From: Peredibacter starrii
Lineage (GTDB): Bacteria > Bdellovibrionota > Bacteriovoracia > Bacteriovoracales > Bacteriovoracaceae
Direction of reading: 5' to 3'
NCBI RefSeq assembly: GCF_034259205.1
Contig: NZ_CP139487.1
Coordinates: forward strand, 3,844,001 to 3,908,000
DNA: 64,000 nt
Within the stretch, counting starts at the first letter, position 1, and every line of letters begins with the position of its first letter. The notes under the pieces are model-generated. The model was given only the letters and a program-made list of their open reading frames with translations, was not told the origin of the DNA and searched no databases. The translations under genes and the position numbers were made by a program. Of the stretch, positions 42,778 to 50,087 are shown one piece after another.

Positions 42778-43881
42778 TTATGGCTTATCGACCTTAAATC
42801 CAGACAGCATATTCCCCAAACTCGTCTTAGGCTCCGGCTGCCCTCTTTGGGGCTTAGGAGCTTCACGCTTAGGCTCAGGACGTTCTTGTCTTTCTTCATG
42901 ATGATGCTCTTCTTCCTGAATGTATTCAGGATAGAAAGGAAGCTCAGACTTATAAACAATACGATCCAAGTGCTTCACAAATCCAGACCAGTGACCAGTA
43001 TTGTTATCAGTCTTACGAATGATATCGAATGAACCCATTTTTGAATCCATGAGATCAATCAAGTGCACTAGGTAAGCCTCAGAAGTCTGAGGAATTTTTG
43101 GTGATCCGTATTCATACTCTCCATGGTGGGCCAGGAGGATATGTTTAATGTGCATTTTTGTGTAGTGAGGGAAATTTTTAATCTTATAAGAGAAGCGATC
43201 AACGATCTCTAGCCCCTTAACCAAGTGGCCAACCAATTTTCCTTCTTCTGTATACTCAACGTTCACGCCGTCAGTCAGCTCATAGATCTTACAAATATCG
43301 TGCAAGATACAACCGGCCACCACGTAGTTCTCGTTCACCTTGTAATGCTTAGAAAGGTGAAGTGCCAATTCTGTACAAGAAAGGATGTGCTCTAAAAGAC
43401 CAGAGCGGTAAGCATGATGAATCGACTTCCCTGCTTGCCAGATTTTCAGACGACGAGCGATTTCTCCATCAGTGATGATATTTCTTAATAGGTCACGAAT
43501 GTAAACATCTGTCAGCCCATCAACGATGTTCAAAAGCTTCTTGTACATCACTTCCGGATCCTCAACCGCCTTCATCACGAAGTCGTCCAGGCTCACGTCG
43601 TTTTGTTCCACTTTCTCAATGTGAGCAATGATAAACTGCTTACGGCCCTGATAGAAATTCACCTTCCCACGAACCTTAACAAAGGTCCCCTTCGAGATGT
43701 TCTTCTCGATCTCAGCCGAATAATGCCAAAGACGAGCTTCCATCTCCCCTGTTGAGTCAGTCAGGATGATATTGAAGTATTTCTTACCGTCCTTCCCTTC
43801 CATTACGTTGAAGATTTTAACCAGGAAAACAGATTCAATTTCTTCTTTACCCTGCAAATCGGAGATAAAAAGTTTTGTCAT
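42778..43881 (-). CDS. YhaM-like 3'-5' exoribonuclease (OB fold plus HD)
   Basis: The 367-residue protein starts with an OB-fold (about residues 1-95: LTDSTGEMEARLWH, VKVRGKVNFYQGRKQFIIAHIE), followed by an HD domain with HHAYRSGLLEHILSC, the HD pair in GCILHDICKIYEL and HHGEYEYGSPKIP. This order is that of YhaM, a Mn2+-dependent exonuclease acting on RNA and DNA. The last 40 residues are a Pro/Glu/Arg/His-rich tail not typical of YhaM. It stands alone on the minus strand. Confidence 0.88.
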   Translation of the reverse strand: MTKLFISDLQGKEEIESVFLVKIFNVMEGKDGKKYFNIILTDSTGEMEARLWHYSAEIEKNISKGTFVKVRGKVNFYQGRKQFIIAHIEKVEQNDVSLDDFVMKAVEDPEVMYKKLLNIVDGLTDVYIRDLLRNIITDGEIARRLKIWQAGKSIHHAYRSGLLEHILSCTELALHLSKHYKVNENYVVAGCILHDICKIYELTDGVNVEYTEEGKLVGHLVKGLEIVDRFSYKIKNFPHYTKMHIKHILLAHHGEYEYGSPKIPQTSEAYLVHLIDLMDSKMGSFDIIRKTDNNTGHWSGFVKHLDRIVYKSELPFYPEYIQEEEHHHEERQERPEPKREAPKPQRGQPEPKTSLGNMLSGFKVDKP

Positions 43882-44044
43882 TGTAGAACTCGTGCGTTAA
43901 GTGCCTAAAAAGTGGATTAAAGGCTACACGGAAATACTTGAATCCGCTACCCAAAACCTCGCGCTTGGAGTATGTTCTAAACGCTTAAAATATCTTAGTT
44001 TTGAATCATATCGTGGCGTCACTTTCAGTGACATGAGGAGTCTT

Positions 44045-45073
44045 ATGAAAACAGTAAAAATTGGTATTAACGGTGTTGGACGTATCGGTCGTACAATTCT
44101 TCGCGCTTACTTCGACAGAATTGCAAAGAACCTAGATACAAATATTGAAGTGGTTGCAGTTAACAACCCTGGTATCCCTAAGCCATATGTTCACCTTCTA
44201 AAGCACGACTCCCTTCATGGTAAGCTTGAAGGCGATTTCTCTTTCAACGAAGAGACAGCTGAAATCTCTTACAATGGCCGCAAAATTAAATTCTTCTCTC
44301 AACGTAACCCTGAAGAACTAGACTGGTCTTCACTAGGTGTAAGCGTTGTTATCGACTGTACTGGTATCTTCAAAGACAAAGCGAAACTTGGTCTTCACAT
44401 GAAAGGTACTGTTAAAAAAGTTATTATGTGTGCTCCTGGTAAAGACCTTGATGGTACATTCGTAATGGGAATCAACCACGAGAAGTACGATTCATCTAAG
44501 CACCACATTATCTCAAACGCTTCTTGTACAACTAACTGTCTGGCTCCAATCGTTAAAGTTCTTCACGAGAACTTCGGTATCGTTAACGGTCTTATGACAA
44601 CTGTTCACGCTTATACTTCAGATCAAAACCTTCTTGATAACGCTCACGATGATCTTCGTCGTGCTCGTGCTGCTGCTCTTTCAATGATCCCAACTTCAAC
44701 TGGTGCTGCTAAAGCTCTTGGCGAAGTTATCCCTGAAATGATCGGTAAACTTGATGGTTACGCTGTTCGCGTTCCAACTCCAGATGTTTCTATGGTTGAC
44801 CTGACTGTAAATCTTGAGAAGAAAGCAACTAAGCAAGAAATCAACGATGCTATGAAGAAGGCCTCTCAAGGTCAGCTAAAAGGCATTCTTGGTTTCACAG
44901 ATGAAGAACTAGTTTCTATGGATTTCATGGGAACAACTGAGTCTTCATTCTTCGATTCTAAACTTACAAACGTAATCGGCAACACTGCTAAAGTTGTTAG
45001 CTGGTACGATAACGAAGTTGGTTTCTCTAACCGTGTACTAGATCTTGCTAACTTTGTGGGACAAAAACTCTAA
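44045..45073 (+). CDS. gapA: Glyceraldehyde-3-phosphate dehydrogenase
   Basis: The ATG at 44045 has GAGGAG four bases upstream and gives MKTVKIGINGVGRIGR, the NAD-binding Rossmann start; a longer frame adds 48 unrelated residues. The 342-residue enzyme has the active-site SCTTNC with the catalytic Cys and SWYDNEVGFSNR near the end. It oxidises glyceraldehyde 3-phosphate to 1,3-bisphosphoglycerate. It leads the gapA-pgk-tpiA operon. Confidence 0.97.
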   Translation: MKTVKIGINGVGRIGRTILRAYFDRIAKNLDTNIEVVAVNNPGIPKPYVHLLKHDSLHGKLEGDFSFNEETAEISYNGRKIKFFSQRNPEELDWSSLGVSVVIDCTGIFKDKAKLGLHMKGTVKKVIMCAPGKDLDGTFVMGINHEKYDSSKHHIISNASCTTNCLAPIVKVLHENFGIVNGLMTTVHAYTSDQNLLDNAHDDLRRARAAALSMIPTSTGAAKALGEVIPEMIGKLDGYAVRVPTPDVSMVDLTVNLEKKATKQEINDAMKKASQGQLKGILGFTDEELVSMDFMGTTESSFFDSKLTNVIGNTAKVVSWYDNEVGFSNRVLDLANFVGQKL

Positions 45074-45082
45074 GAGGAACTT

Positions 45083-46270
45083 ATGCAACTTAAATCAATT
45101 CAGGACGTCGATTTAAAAGGGAAACGAGTTGTTGTTCGTTTCGACTTCAACGTTCCTCTGACTAAAACTGAGCCGAGAACTATTACAGATGCTAGCCGCA
45201 TCGATGAAGCGATCCCAACGATCCGTTTGCTCCTTGAAAAAGGTGCTTCAAAGATCGTAATGATCAGCCACCTTGGTCGTCCAGATGGTCAACCAAACCC
45301 TAAGTACTCTCTTGAACCAGTAGCGGAATACCTTGCTTCAAAACTTGGTACTGACGTTATTCTTTCTGAATCAGCAGTTGATAATGGTCTAAGAAACCTT
45401 CTTCAACTTCCTGAGACGAAACTAGTACTTCTTGAGAACATCCGTTTCCTTCCGGGTGAAGAGAAGAACGATATGGAACTTGCCGAGAAGCTTTCTCAGT
45501 ATGGTGACATCTACGTGAACGATGCTTTTGGTGCCGCTCACCGTAAACACGCTTCTACTTACGGGATCAACGCTTTCTTCAAGGGCCGCGCTTATCCCGG
45601 TCTTTTGATGAAAAAAGAAATCGAATCTCTTAGCTCTCTTCTAGAGAAGCCTGCAAAGCCATTCGTGGCAATTGTTGGTGGTGCAAAGGTTTCTGATAAG
45701 ATTAAAACTATCGAAAAACTTCTGGTAATGGTGGACACACTTCTTATCGGTGGTGCGATGGCCTACCCATTCCTAAAAGCTCGCGGCAACAGTGTTGGTA
45801 ACTCACTTTGCAGCGATGATGATGTATCGCTTGCTAAGCAACTTCTTGCTGCTGATAAAGGTGGTAAGATTCAACTTCCGAAAGATCATATTGTAGCTGA
45901 AGGTCTTGAAGGTAAACCTGAAACTTGTCACACAATCGCCATCCCTGAAGGGAAAATGGGTCTGGATATCGGTCCAATGACTATTCAGTCATACGGCGAC
46001 CATATCAAGACTGCTAAAACAATTTTCTGGAACGGCCCGATGGGTCTGTTCGAGTCAAAAGCTTTTGCTCGCGGAACAATGTCTATCGCTCACGAAATCG
46101 CTGGAACAAAAGCGTTCTCAGTTGTTGGTGGCGGTGATTCAGTAGCAGCTGTTCAACAGTCTGGTGAAGCGTCGAAGTTCTCTCACGTTTCAACCGGCGG
46201 TGGTGCTTCTCTTGAGTACATCGAGAAAGGCGAACTACCTGGTGTTCAAGCTCTAAGATTTGGAGTGTAA
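45083..46270 (+). CDS. pgk: Phosphoglycerate kinase
   Basis: The 395-residue enzyme has the signature VVVRFDFNVPL, the substrate region SHLGRPDG, NDAFGAAHR, and the nucleotide-binding IVGGAKVSDKI and FWNGPMGLFE. It makes ATP from 1,3-bisphosphoglycerate. AGAGGAA lies just before the ATG, nine bases after gapA, and the stop is three bases before tpiA. Full length for the bacterial enzyme. Confidence 0.97.
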   Translation: MQLKSIQDVDLKGKRVVVRFDFNVPLTKTEPRTITDASRIDEAIPTIRLLLEKGASKIVMISHLGRPDGQPNPKYSLEPVAEYLASKLGTDVILSESAVDNGLRNLLQLPETKLVLLENIRFLPGEEKNDMELAEKLSQYGDIYVNDAFGAAHRKHASTYGINAFFKGRAYPGLLMKKEIESLSSLLEKPAKPFVAIVGGAKVSDKIKTIEKLLVMVDTLLIGGAMAYPFLKARGNSVGNSLCSDDDVSLAKQLLAADKGGKIQLPKDHIVAEGLEGKPETCHTIAIPEGKMGLDIGPMTIQSYGDHIKTAKTIFWNGPMGLFESKAFARGTMSIAHEIAGTKAFSVVGGGDSVAAVQQSGEASKFSHVSTGGGASLEYIEKGELPGVQALRFGV

Positions 46271-46272
46271 GA

Positions 46273-47001
46273 ATGAAAAAGCTCATGGTTGGTAACTGGA
46301 AGATGAATAAAAACGGAAAAGAAGCTCAACAGTTTACTGAAGAGTTCAATTCCAAGTTCACAGACAAAAGAGACGCTTGGATCGCATCTCAAGCTCTATT
46401 TGTTAAACTCATTATCAACTCTGGAATCAAAGCCGGTATCCAGAATTGTTCTGAGCATGTGAACGGTGCCTATACAGGTGAAGTTTCTCCAAGAAGCTTC
46501 AAAGAAATGGGCGGCCACTTCGTTATTCTTGGCCACTCTGAGCGTCGCCAATATTTTGGTGAAACTTCAAAAGGTCTAAACGCTAAAATCCGAACTGCCC
46601 TTGCTGAAGGTCTAGAGGTCATCTACTGCGTAGGTGAAACTCTTGCTGAACGTGAGGCAGGTCAGACTCTTTCTTTGATCGAGGATCAGCTTCACCAAGG
46701 ACTGAACGATCAAAGTCTCGCTAATGCCACAAACCTAATCGTGGCCTACGAGCCGGTTTGGGCCATCGGAACGGGTAAAACCGCATCTCCGGCCCAGGCA
46801 CAAGAAGTCCATGCCCATATTCGAAATGTCCTAAAGGCCAAATTTCCGGCCTTTGGTGACAAAACTCGTATCCTCTACGGCGGCAGCGTAAATCCGGCTA
46901 ACGTAGAAGAATTATTGGCCCAGAAGGACATTGATGGGGGTCTAGTTGGGGGCGCGAGCCTCAAGCCAGCTGACTTTTTGGCGCTTTGCGGAGACCGTTA
47001 A
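46273..47001 (+). CDS. tpiA: Triosephosphate isomerase
   Basis: The 242-residue TIM barrel has the active-site Lys in GNWKMNKNG, the electrophilic His in ILGHSERRQYF, the catalytic Glu in AYEPVWAIGTG, and the phosphate-binding loops YGGSVNPANV and LVGGASL. It interconverts dihydroxyacetone phosphate and glyceraldehyde 3-phosphate. It lies two bases after pgk in the same operon. Slightly short but complete. Confidence 0.97.
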   Translation: MKKLMVGNWKMNKNGKEAQQFTEEFNSKFTDKRDAWIASQALFVKLIINSGIKAGIQNCSEHVNGAYTGEVSPRSFKEMGGHFVILGHSERRQYFGETSKGLNAKIRTALAEGLEVIYCVGETLAEREAGQTLSLIEDQLHQGLNDQSLANATNLIVAYEPVWAIGTGKTASPAQAQEVHAHIRNVLKAKFPAFGDKTRILYGGSVNPANVEELLAQKDIDGGLVGGASLKPADFLALCGDR

Positions 47002-47067
47002 ACTTATTTGATTTGCAAGTCCCCGTAATTTTGTTAAAACTATGGGTCTAATTGGAGATTCGTCACT

Positions 47068-47487
47068 ATGATTACTTTTCTAATCGTTCTACACGTTATT
47101 ATTTGTGTTCTTCTTGTTGTTACAGTTCTTCTTCAGTTCGGTAAAGGAGCTGAAATGGGCGCAGTTATGGGTGGCGGTGCCTCTCAAGCTGTTTTCTCAA
47201 GCTCAGCGAAGGGTAACTTCATGACGAAGCTTACAACGATTCTAGCAATCGGCTTCATGGTGAACTCAATCGTTCTAACAACGATGAAATCAAGAGACTC
47301 TAAACGCTCTCTATTCGATAACGAAGCTCCTGTAGCAGCTCCGCTTAACTCTGACGTTCAGGCCCTAGACACTAAAGGTGTTGAAACAGTTCCTGCGACA
47401 GACGCTAACGGAACTCCAGCTTCGACTCCAGCTCCAGCTGAACAAGCGGCCCCAGCAGCTCCAGCTACTCAGCCAGCTAATCCGTAA
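47068..47487 (+). CDS. secG: Preprotein translocase subunit SecG
   Basis: The 139-residue protein has two membrane helices (about residues 3-20 and 51-68) around the conserved SecG loop FGKGAEMGAVMGGGASQAVF. A long Ala/Pro/Thr-rich tail follows (about residues 90-139), which is longer than in E. coli. SecG assists SecYE-dependent export. Its place after tpiA is common in bacteria. GGAGATTCGTC precedes the ATG and a strong terminator ends the operon. Confidence 0.93.
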   Translation: MITFLIVLHVIICVLLVVTVLLQFGKGAEMGAVMGGGASQAVFSSSAKGNFMTKLTTILAIGFMVNSIVLTTMKSRDSKRSLFDNEAPVAAPLNSDVQALDTKGVETVPATDANGTPASTPAPAEQAAPAAPATQPANP

Positions 47488-47512
47488 TTTTTAAAGTTAT
47501 TCACAAAAAGAG

Positions 47513-47536
47513 AAGGCCGCGAAAGCGGCCTTTTTT
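47513..47536 (+). terminator. Terminator of the gapA-secG operon
   Basis: Perfect 8-bp stem AAGGCCGC / GCGGCCTT with a GAAA tetraloop, then TTTT, 25 bases after the secG stop. A-rich sequence on the left may let it also serve the convergent HD-GYP gene. Confidence 0.93.
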
Positions 47537-47540
47537 ATGT

Positions 47541-48689
47541 CTAAGCTTTTTTAGCTTCTTTCTTTTTTCCAGTCTCCACGACCTTAATTTTACCGAAGTC
47601 CATTTCCTTCTCGAACTTTTTGATTTCTTCGATCGGTAACTTCGCATACGGAATAGTCGGATCAAAGTGATCGGCAAGTCGTAGATCTTTTGCACTCTCC
47701 GCTCTTACGTAACGAACGTGCTGATCAAAAATATCAAAGATCGTTGGATCGAGTTTGATCCCACGAAATTTTCTCATCGTATTCATCGCATCTGGGATTT
47801 GCAGGACTTCACTATAAGAACGCTTGGTCGTAATCGCATCGAAGAAATCGGCGATGGTACAAACGCGGGCAAGAAGATGGATCTCGTCCTTCCCTTTTAA
47901 TTTTTTTGGATAACCAGTTCCATCGAAGTTCTCGTGATGTTCATGAACCACACGAGCGACAATTTTAAGATCGATGTCACTACTCACTTCACAGTGACCA
48001 CCAAGCAGTAGATCCAGACCAAAATCCGGGTGCTGCTTGATCATCTGATACTCTTCATCCGTTAACCCGCCCGGGTTGTTCAAAATGTGAGTCGGGATTT
48101 TAATTTTCCCAAGATCGTGAAGAAGACCACCAAGACCCGCATGCATCAGTTCTTTACGAGACGCTTTTGGATTAATCGTCTTGTAGATCGAAATGCAATA
48201 CATGGAAACGTTGATGGAGTGATCGTATGTATAGAAGTCGTGGAAACTAAGATTCGCGATAAGATTTCTGAGTGAATCAATGTTGTGGTGGTCGAGGACA
48301 TCCACCATTCCCTCTACCACTTCCCGGCAACCCTCGATGTTTTTTGCCAGGAGTTCAGTCGAGAACTCTTTGTCCTTATCAAAAATGTTATGCAGGTATT
48401 GAAGGGCCGCCTCTTTGATGACAGTCGTTTTTTGAACGTCATCAGCTTCTGACTTCATCAAGCTTCGAAGATAAATTCGTCGCTGCTCTTCAGGAATGTA
48501 GAGTTGAAAGTATTTGCGGTGAAATTCTTCGAGATCTTCTTTTTGAAGAACGCCACCTTGCGGGAAAATTCGTACAAACTTTTCCTTCCCTTTAACGACC
48601 GATGAGTTAACAAAAAGGTCAAAACTTAGGGCCTGGCCGACTTGTATTAGGTCGTACCTTACGGAAAAGAAACTGGGCTTCGTGTCCAT
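47541..48689 (-). CDS. HD-GYP domain protein, candidate cyclic-di-GMP phosphodiesterase
   Basis: The 382-residue cytoplasmic protein has an N-terminal domain of about 120 residues resembling the DUF3391-like or PilZ-adjacent part of such proteins, then an HD-GYP domain with HDFYTYDHSINV, the HD pair in LGGLLHDLGKIKIP, HHENFDGTGYPKKL (the GYP motif) and ADFFDAITTKRSY. HD-GYP proteins hydrolyse cyclic di-GMP to pGpG or GMP. All metal-site motifs are intact. The C-terminus is Lys-rich. Confidence 0.92.
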   Translation of the reverse strand: MDTKPSFFSVRYDLIQVGQALSFDLFVNSSVVKGKEKFVRIFPQGGVLQKEDLEEFHRKYFQLYIPEEQRRIYLRSLMKSEADDVQKTTVIKEAALQYLHNIFDKDKEFSTELLAKNIEGCREVVEGMVDVLDHHNIDSLRNLIANLSFHDFYTYDHSINVSMYCISIYKTINPKASRKELMHAGLGGLLHDLGKIKIPTHILNNPGGLTDEEYQMIKQHPDFGLDLLLGGHCEVSSDIDLKIVARVVHEHHENFDGTGYPKKLKGKDEIHLLARVCTIADFFDAITTKRSYSEVLQIPDAMNTMRKFRGIKLDPTIFDIFDQHVRYVRAESAKDLRLADHFDPTIPYAKLPIEEIKKFEKEMDFGKIKVVETGKKKEAKKA

Positions 48690-48740
48690 TCGCCCATTGT
48701 ACCACTTTCAAGACTCAGCGGCGGACTATTTCTGCACCAA

Positions 48741-48767
48741 TAAAAAAGCCCACTTGCGTGGGCTTCT
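48741..48767 (-). terminator. Terminator of ssb
   Basis: On the minus strand the stem AAGCCCAC / GTGGGCTT with a 4-base loop is followed by TTTTTATT. It lies about 33 bases beyond the ssb stop. Confidence 0.88.
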
Positions 48768-48798
48768 ATTAAAGAAATATTAACTTCGTACTAGAATA

Positions 48799-49245
48799 CT
48801 AGAACGGGATATCGTCAGCAGCGAATGAAGCGTCAGATGCGATTTGATATTCTTGTGCAGGAGCTGGAGCTTGAGCATAAGAAGAATCAACACCAGCATT
48901 GTTGTTAGCACCAGCAGATGCACCACCGATGAACTGAACAGTTGAAGCTAGAATTTCAGTTGTATAACGTTTGTTACCATCTTTATCGTCCCATGAACGA
49001 GTTTGAAGACGGCCTTCTAGGAAAGCCTGACGACCTTTTGCTAGATATTGGTTACAAAGCTCAGCAAGTTTTCCCCAAACAACAACTCTGTGCCATTCAG
49101 TTTTTTCTTGTTTCTGGCCTGATTTATCAGTCCAAGCTTCAGTTGTAGCTAGAGAGAAGTTACAAACAGCTGCGCCGCCTGGAGTGTACTTAAGCTCTGG
49201 ATCTTGTCCAAGACGACCTAATAAAATAACTTTGTTTACGCTCAT
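48799..49245 (-). CDS. ssb: Single-stranded DNA-binding protein
   Basis: The 148-residue protein has the SSB OB-fold (residues 1-105: [51 protein letters not shown]), a short Ala/Gly/Pro/Gln-rich linker and the acidic tip DDIPF that recruits partner proteins. GGAG lies six bases before the ATG. It binds ssDNA in replication and repair. The gene is a single unit on the minus strand. Confidence 0.96.
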   Translation of the reverse strand: MSVNKVILLGRLGQDPELKYTPGGAAVCNFSLATTEAWTDKSGQKQEKTEWHRVVVWGKLAELCNQYLAKGRQAFLEGRLQTRSWDDKDGNKRYTTEILASTVQFIGGASAGANNNAGVDSSYAQAPAPAQEYQIASDASFAADDIPF

Positions 49246-49369
49246 AAAGCTCCTAATCGCATAGGTTGCGAATAATTTGGTAAAAGGTTTTTCCTATACT
49301 TCCTTATTACCTCAGATTGATGTTGTGGGAAAAGAGAATTTCCTGTCCTTTCCTGACTCTTTTAATTGA

Positions 49370-49396
49370 AAAAAAGAGACCAACTCTGATGGAGTT
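49370..49396 (-). terminator. Possible terminator of the 49440-49817 gene
   Basis: On the minus strand a short stem AACTC / GAGTT with a five-base loop is followed by GGTCTC and seven T. The stem is short and the T-tract is offset, so this is only a possible terminator. Confidence 0.4.
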
Positions 49397-49439
49397 TAAG
49401 TGATGGAAATTGGAACTAAGATGATGCGAGTCTGAATAA

Positions 49440-49817
49440 TTAGTTCAGGTGATTATAAGTAGAATCTTCCTGACGGATTCGGCGTAAAACTGGGCTCTCT
49501 GGATTTTGTTTAAGAAACTCCTCTACTTTCTGGCGAGCGAGCTTCACGTCCTTCTTGTACCACTTTGGATCGAAGCCACAGTAAGGGCACTTGAGATCCT
49601 TACGATAAAGCGACTTATGAATACTCTCAAAAAGGCCCCAGATAATAGGAAGAGCACAGGCTCCTTTCCAATCGAACCAGGGATAGAGAGCGGCCGTTAC
49701 ACATAAAGTGAGAATGAGAATCTGAAGATAATTTTGACCTGAAAGATGGCGAGAATAGCGAAGCTTTCTCGGCGATCTACAAAGGGCACAGAAACAGTCT
49801 TTTGAGTTCTTTTTCAT
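49440..49817 (-). CDS. Zinc-ribbon-like small membrane protein
   Basis: The 125-residue product has two Cys pairs, CFCALCRSPRKL near the start and LKCPYCGFDP at about residues 77-83, suggesting a split zinc ribbon. They lie either side of two hydrophobic helices (about 31-66: YLQILILTLCVTAALYPWF). A basic, helical C-terminus follows. GGAGATATGA precedes the ATG. No specific family is recognised; such small proteins are often unannotated. Confidence 0.72.
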   Translation of the reverse strand: MKKNSKDCFCALCRSPRKLRYSRHLSGQNYLQILILTLCVTAALYPWFDWKGACALPIIWGLFESIHKSLYRKDLKCPYCGFDPKWYKKDVKLARQKVEEFLKQNPESPVLRRIRQEDSTYNHLN

Positions 49818-49895
49818 TCATATCTCCGCTTTCTATTAGATCATACTTCCCTTCAACCTTAAGACCCTGCACTTTTTGCCCTAGAAAAAGAGCCT

Positions 49896-50087
49896 CTAGG
49901 CATCCCGCGATGCCTAGGGTTGTGAAATTTTAGGAGGGCAAAATGGTGGTGGGTTGCTAGGAGAGGTCTACCGAATTCAACAAACGTACAACCACCAAAG
50001 CTCGGTACCCTTTGGATGGCTTTACACCTCGCAAATGCCATACCAAAATAGAATGACGTAATATTACGAACTTTAATCATTTCCAAA
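49896..50087 (+). other. Structured 5' leader candidate of the TadG-like gene
   Basis: Several inverted repeats sit in this gap: CTAGGCATC / GATGCCTAG (49896-49917), TACCGA / TCGGTA (roughly 49972-50007) and CCAAAG / CTTTGG (around 50000-50017), the last two overlapping so that they cannot both form. A five-codon ORF with a perfect GGAGG site (ATG near 49942) lies between them. On the minus strand the first hairpin is followed by AGGCTCTTTTT, so it may instead be a terminator in that direction. Confidence 0.35.

Noticed and set aside
49896-50060. Possible GEMM (cyclic-di-GMP) riboswitch before the TadG-like gene
   Set aside because: The conserved GEMM bases around the tetraloop and receptor are not present in the right order; only generic inverted repeats remain.
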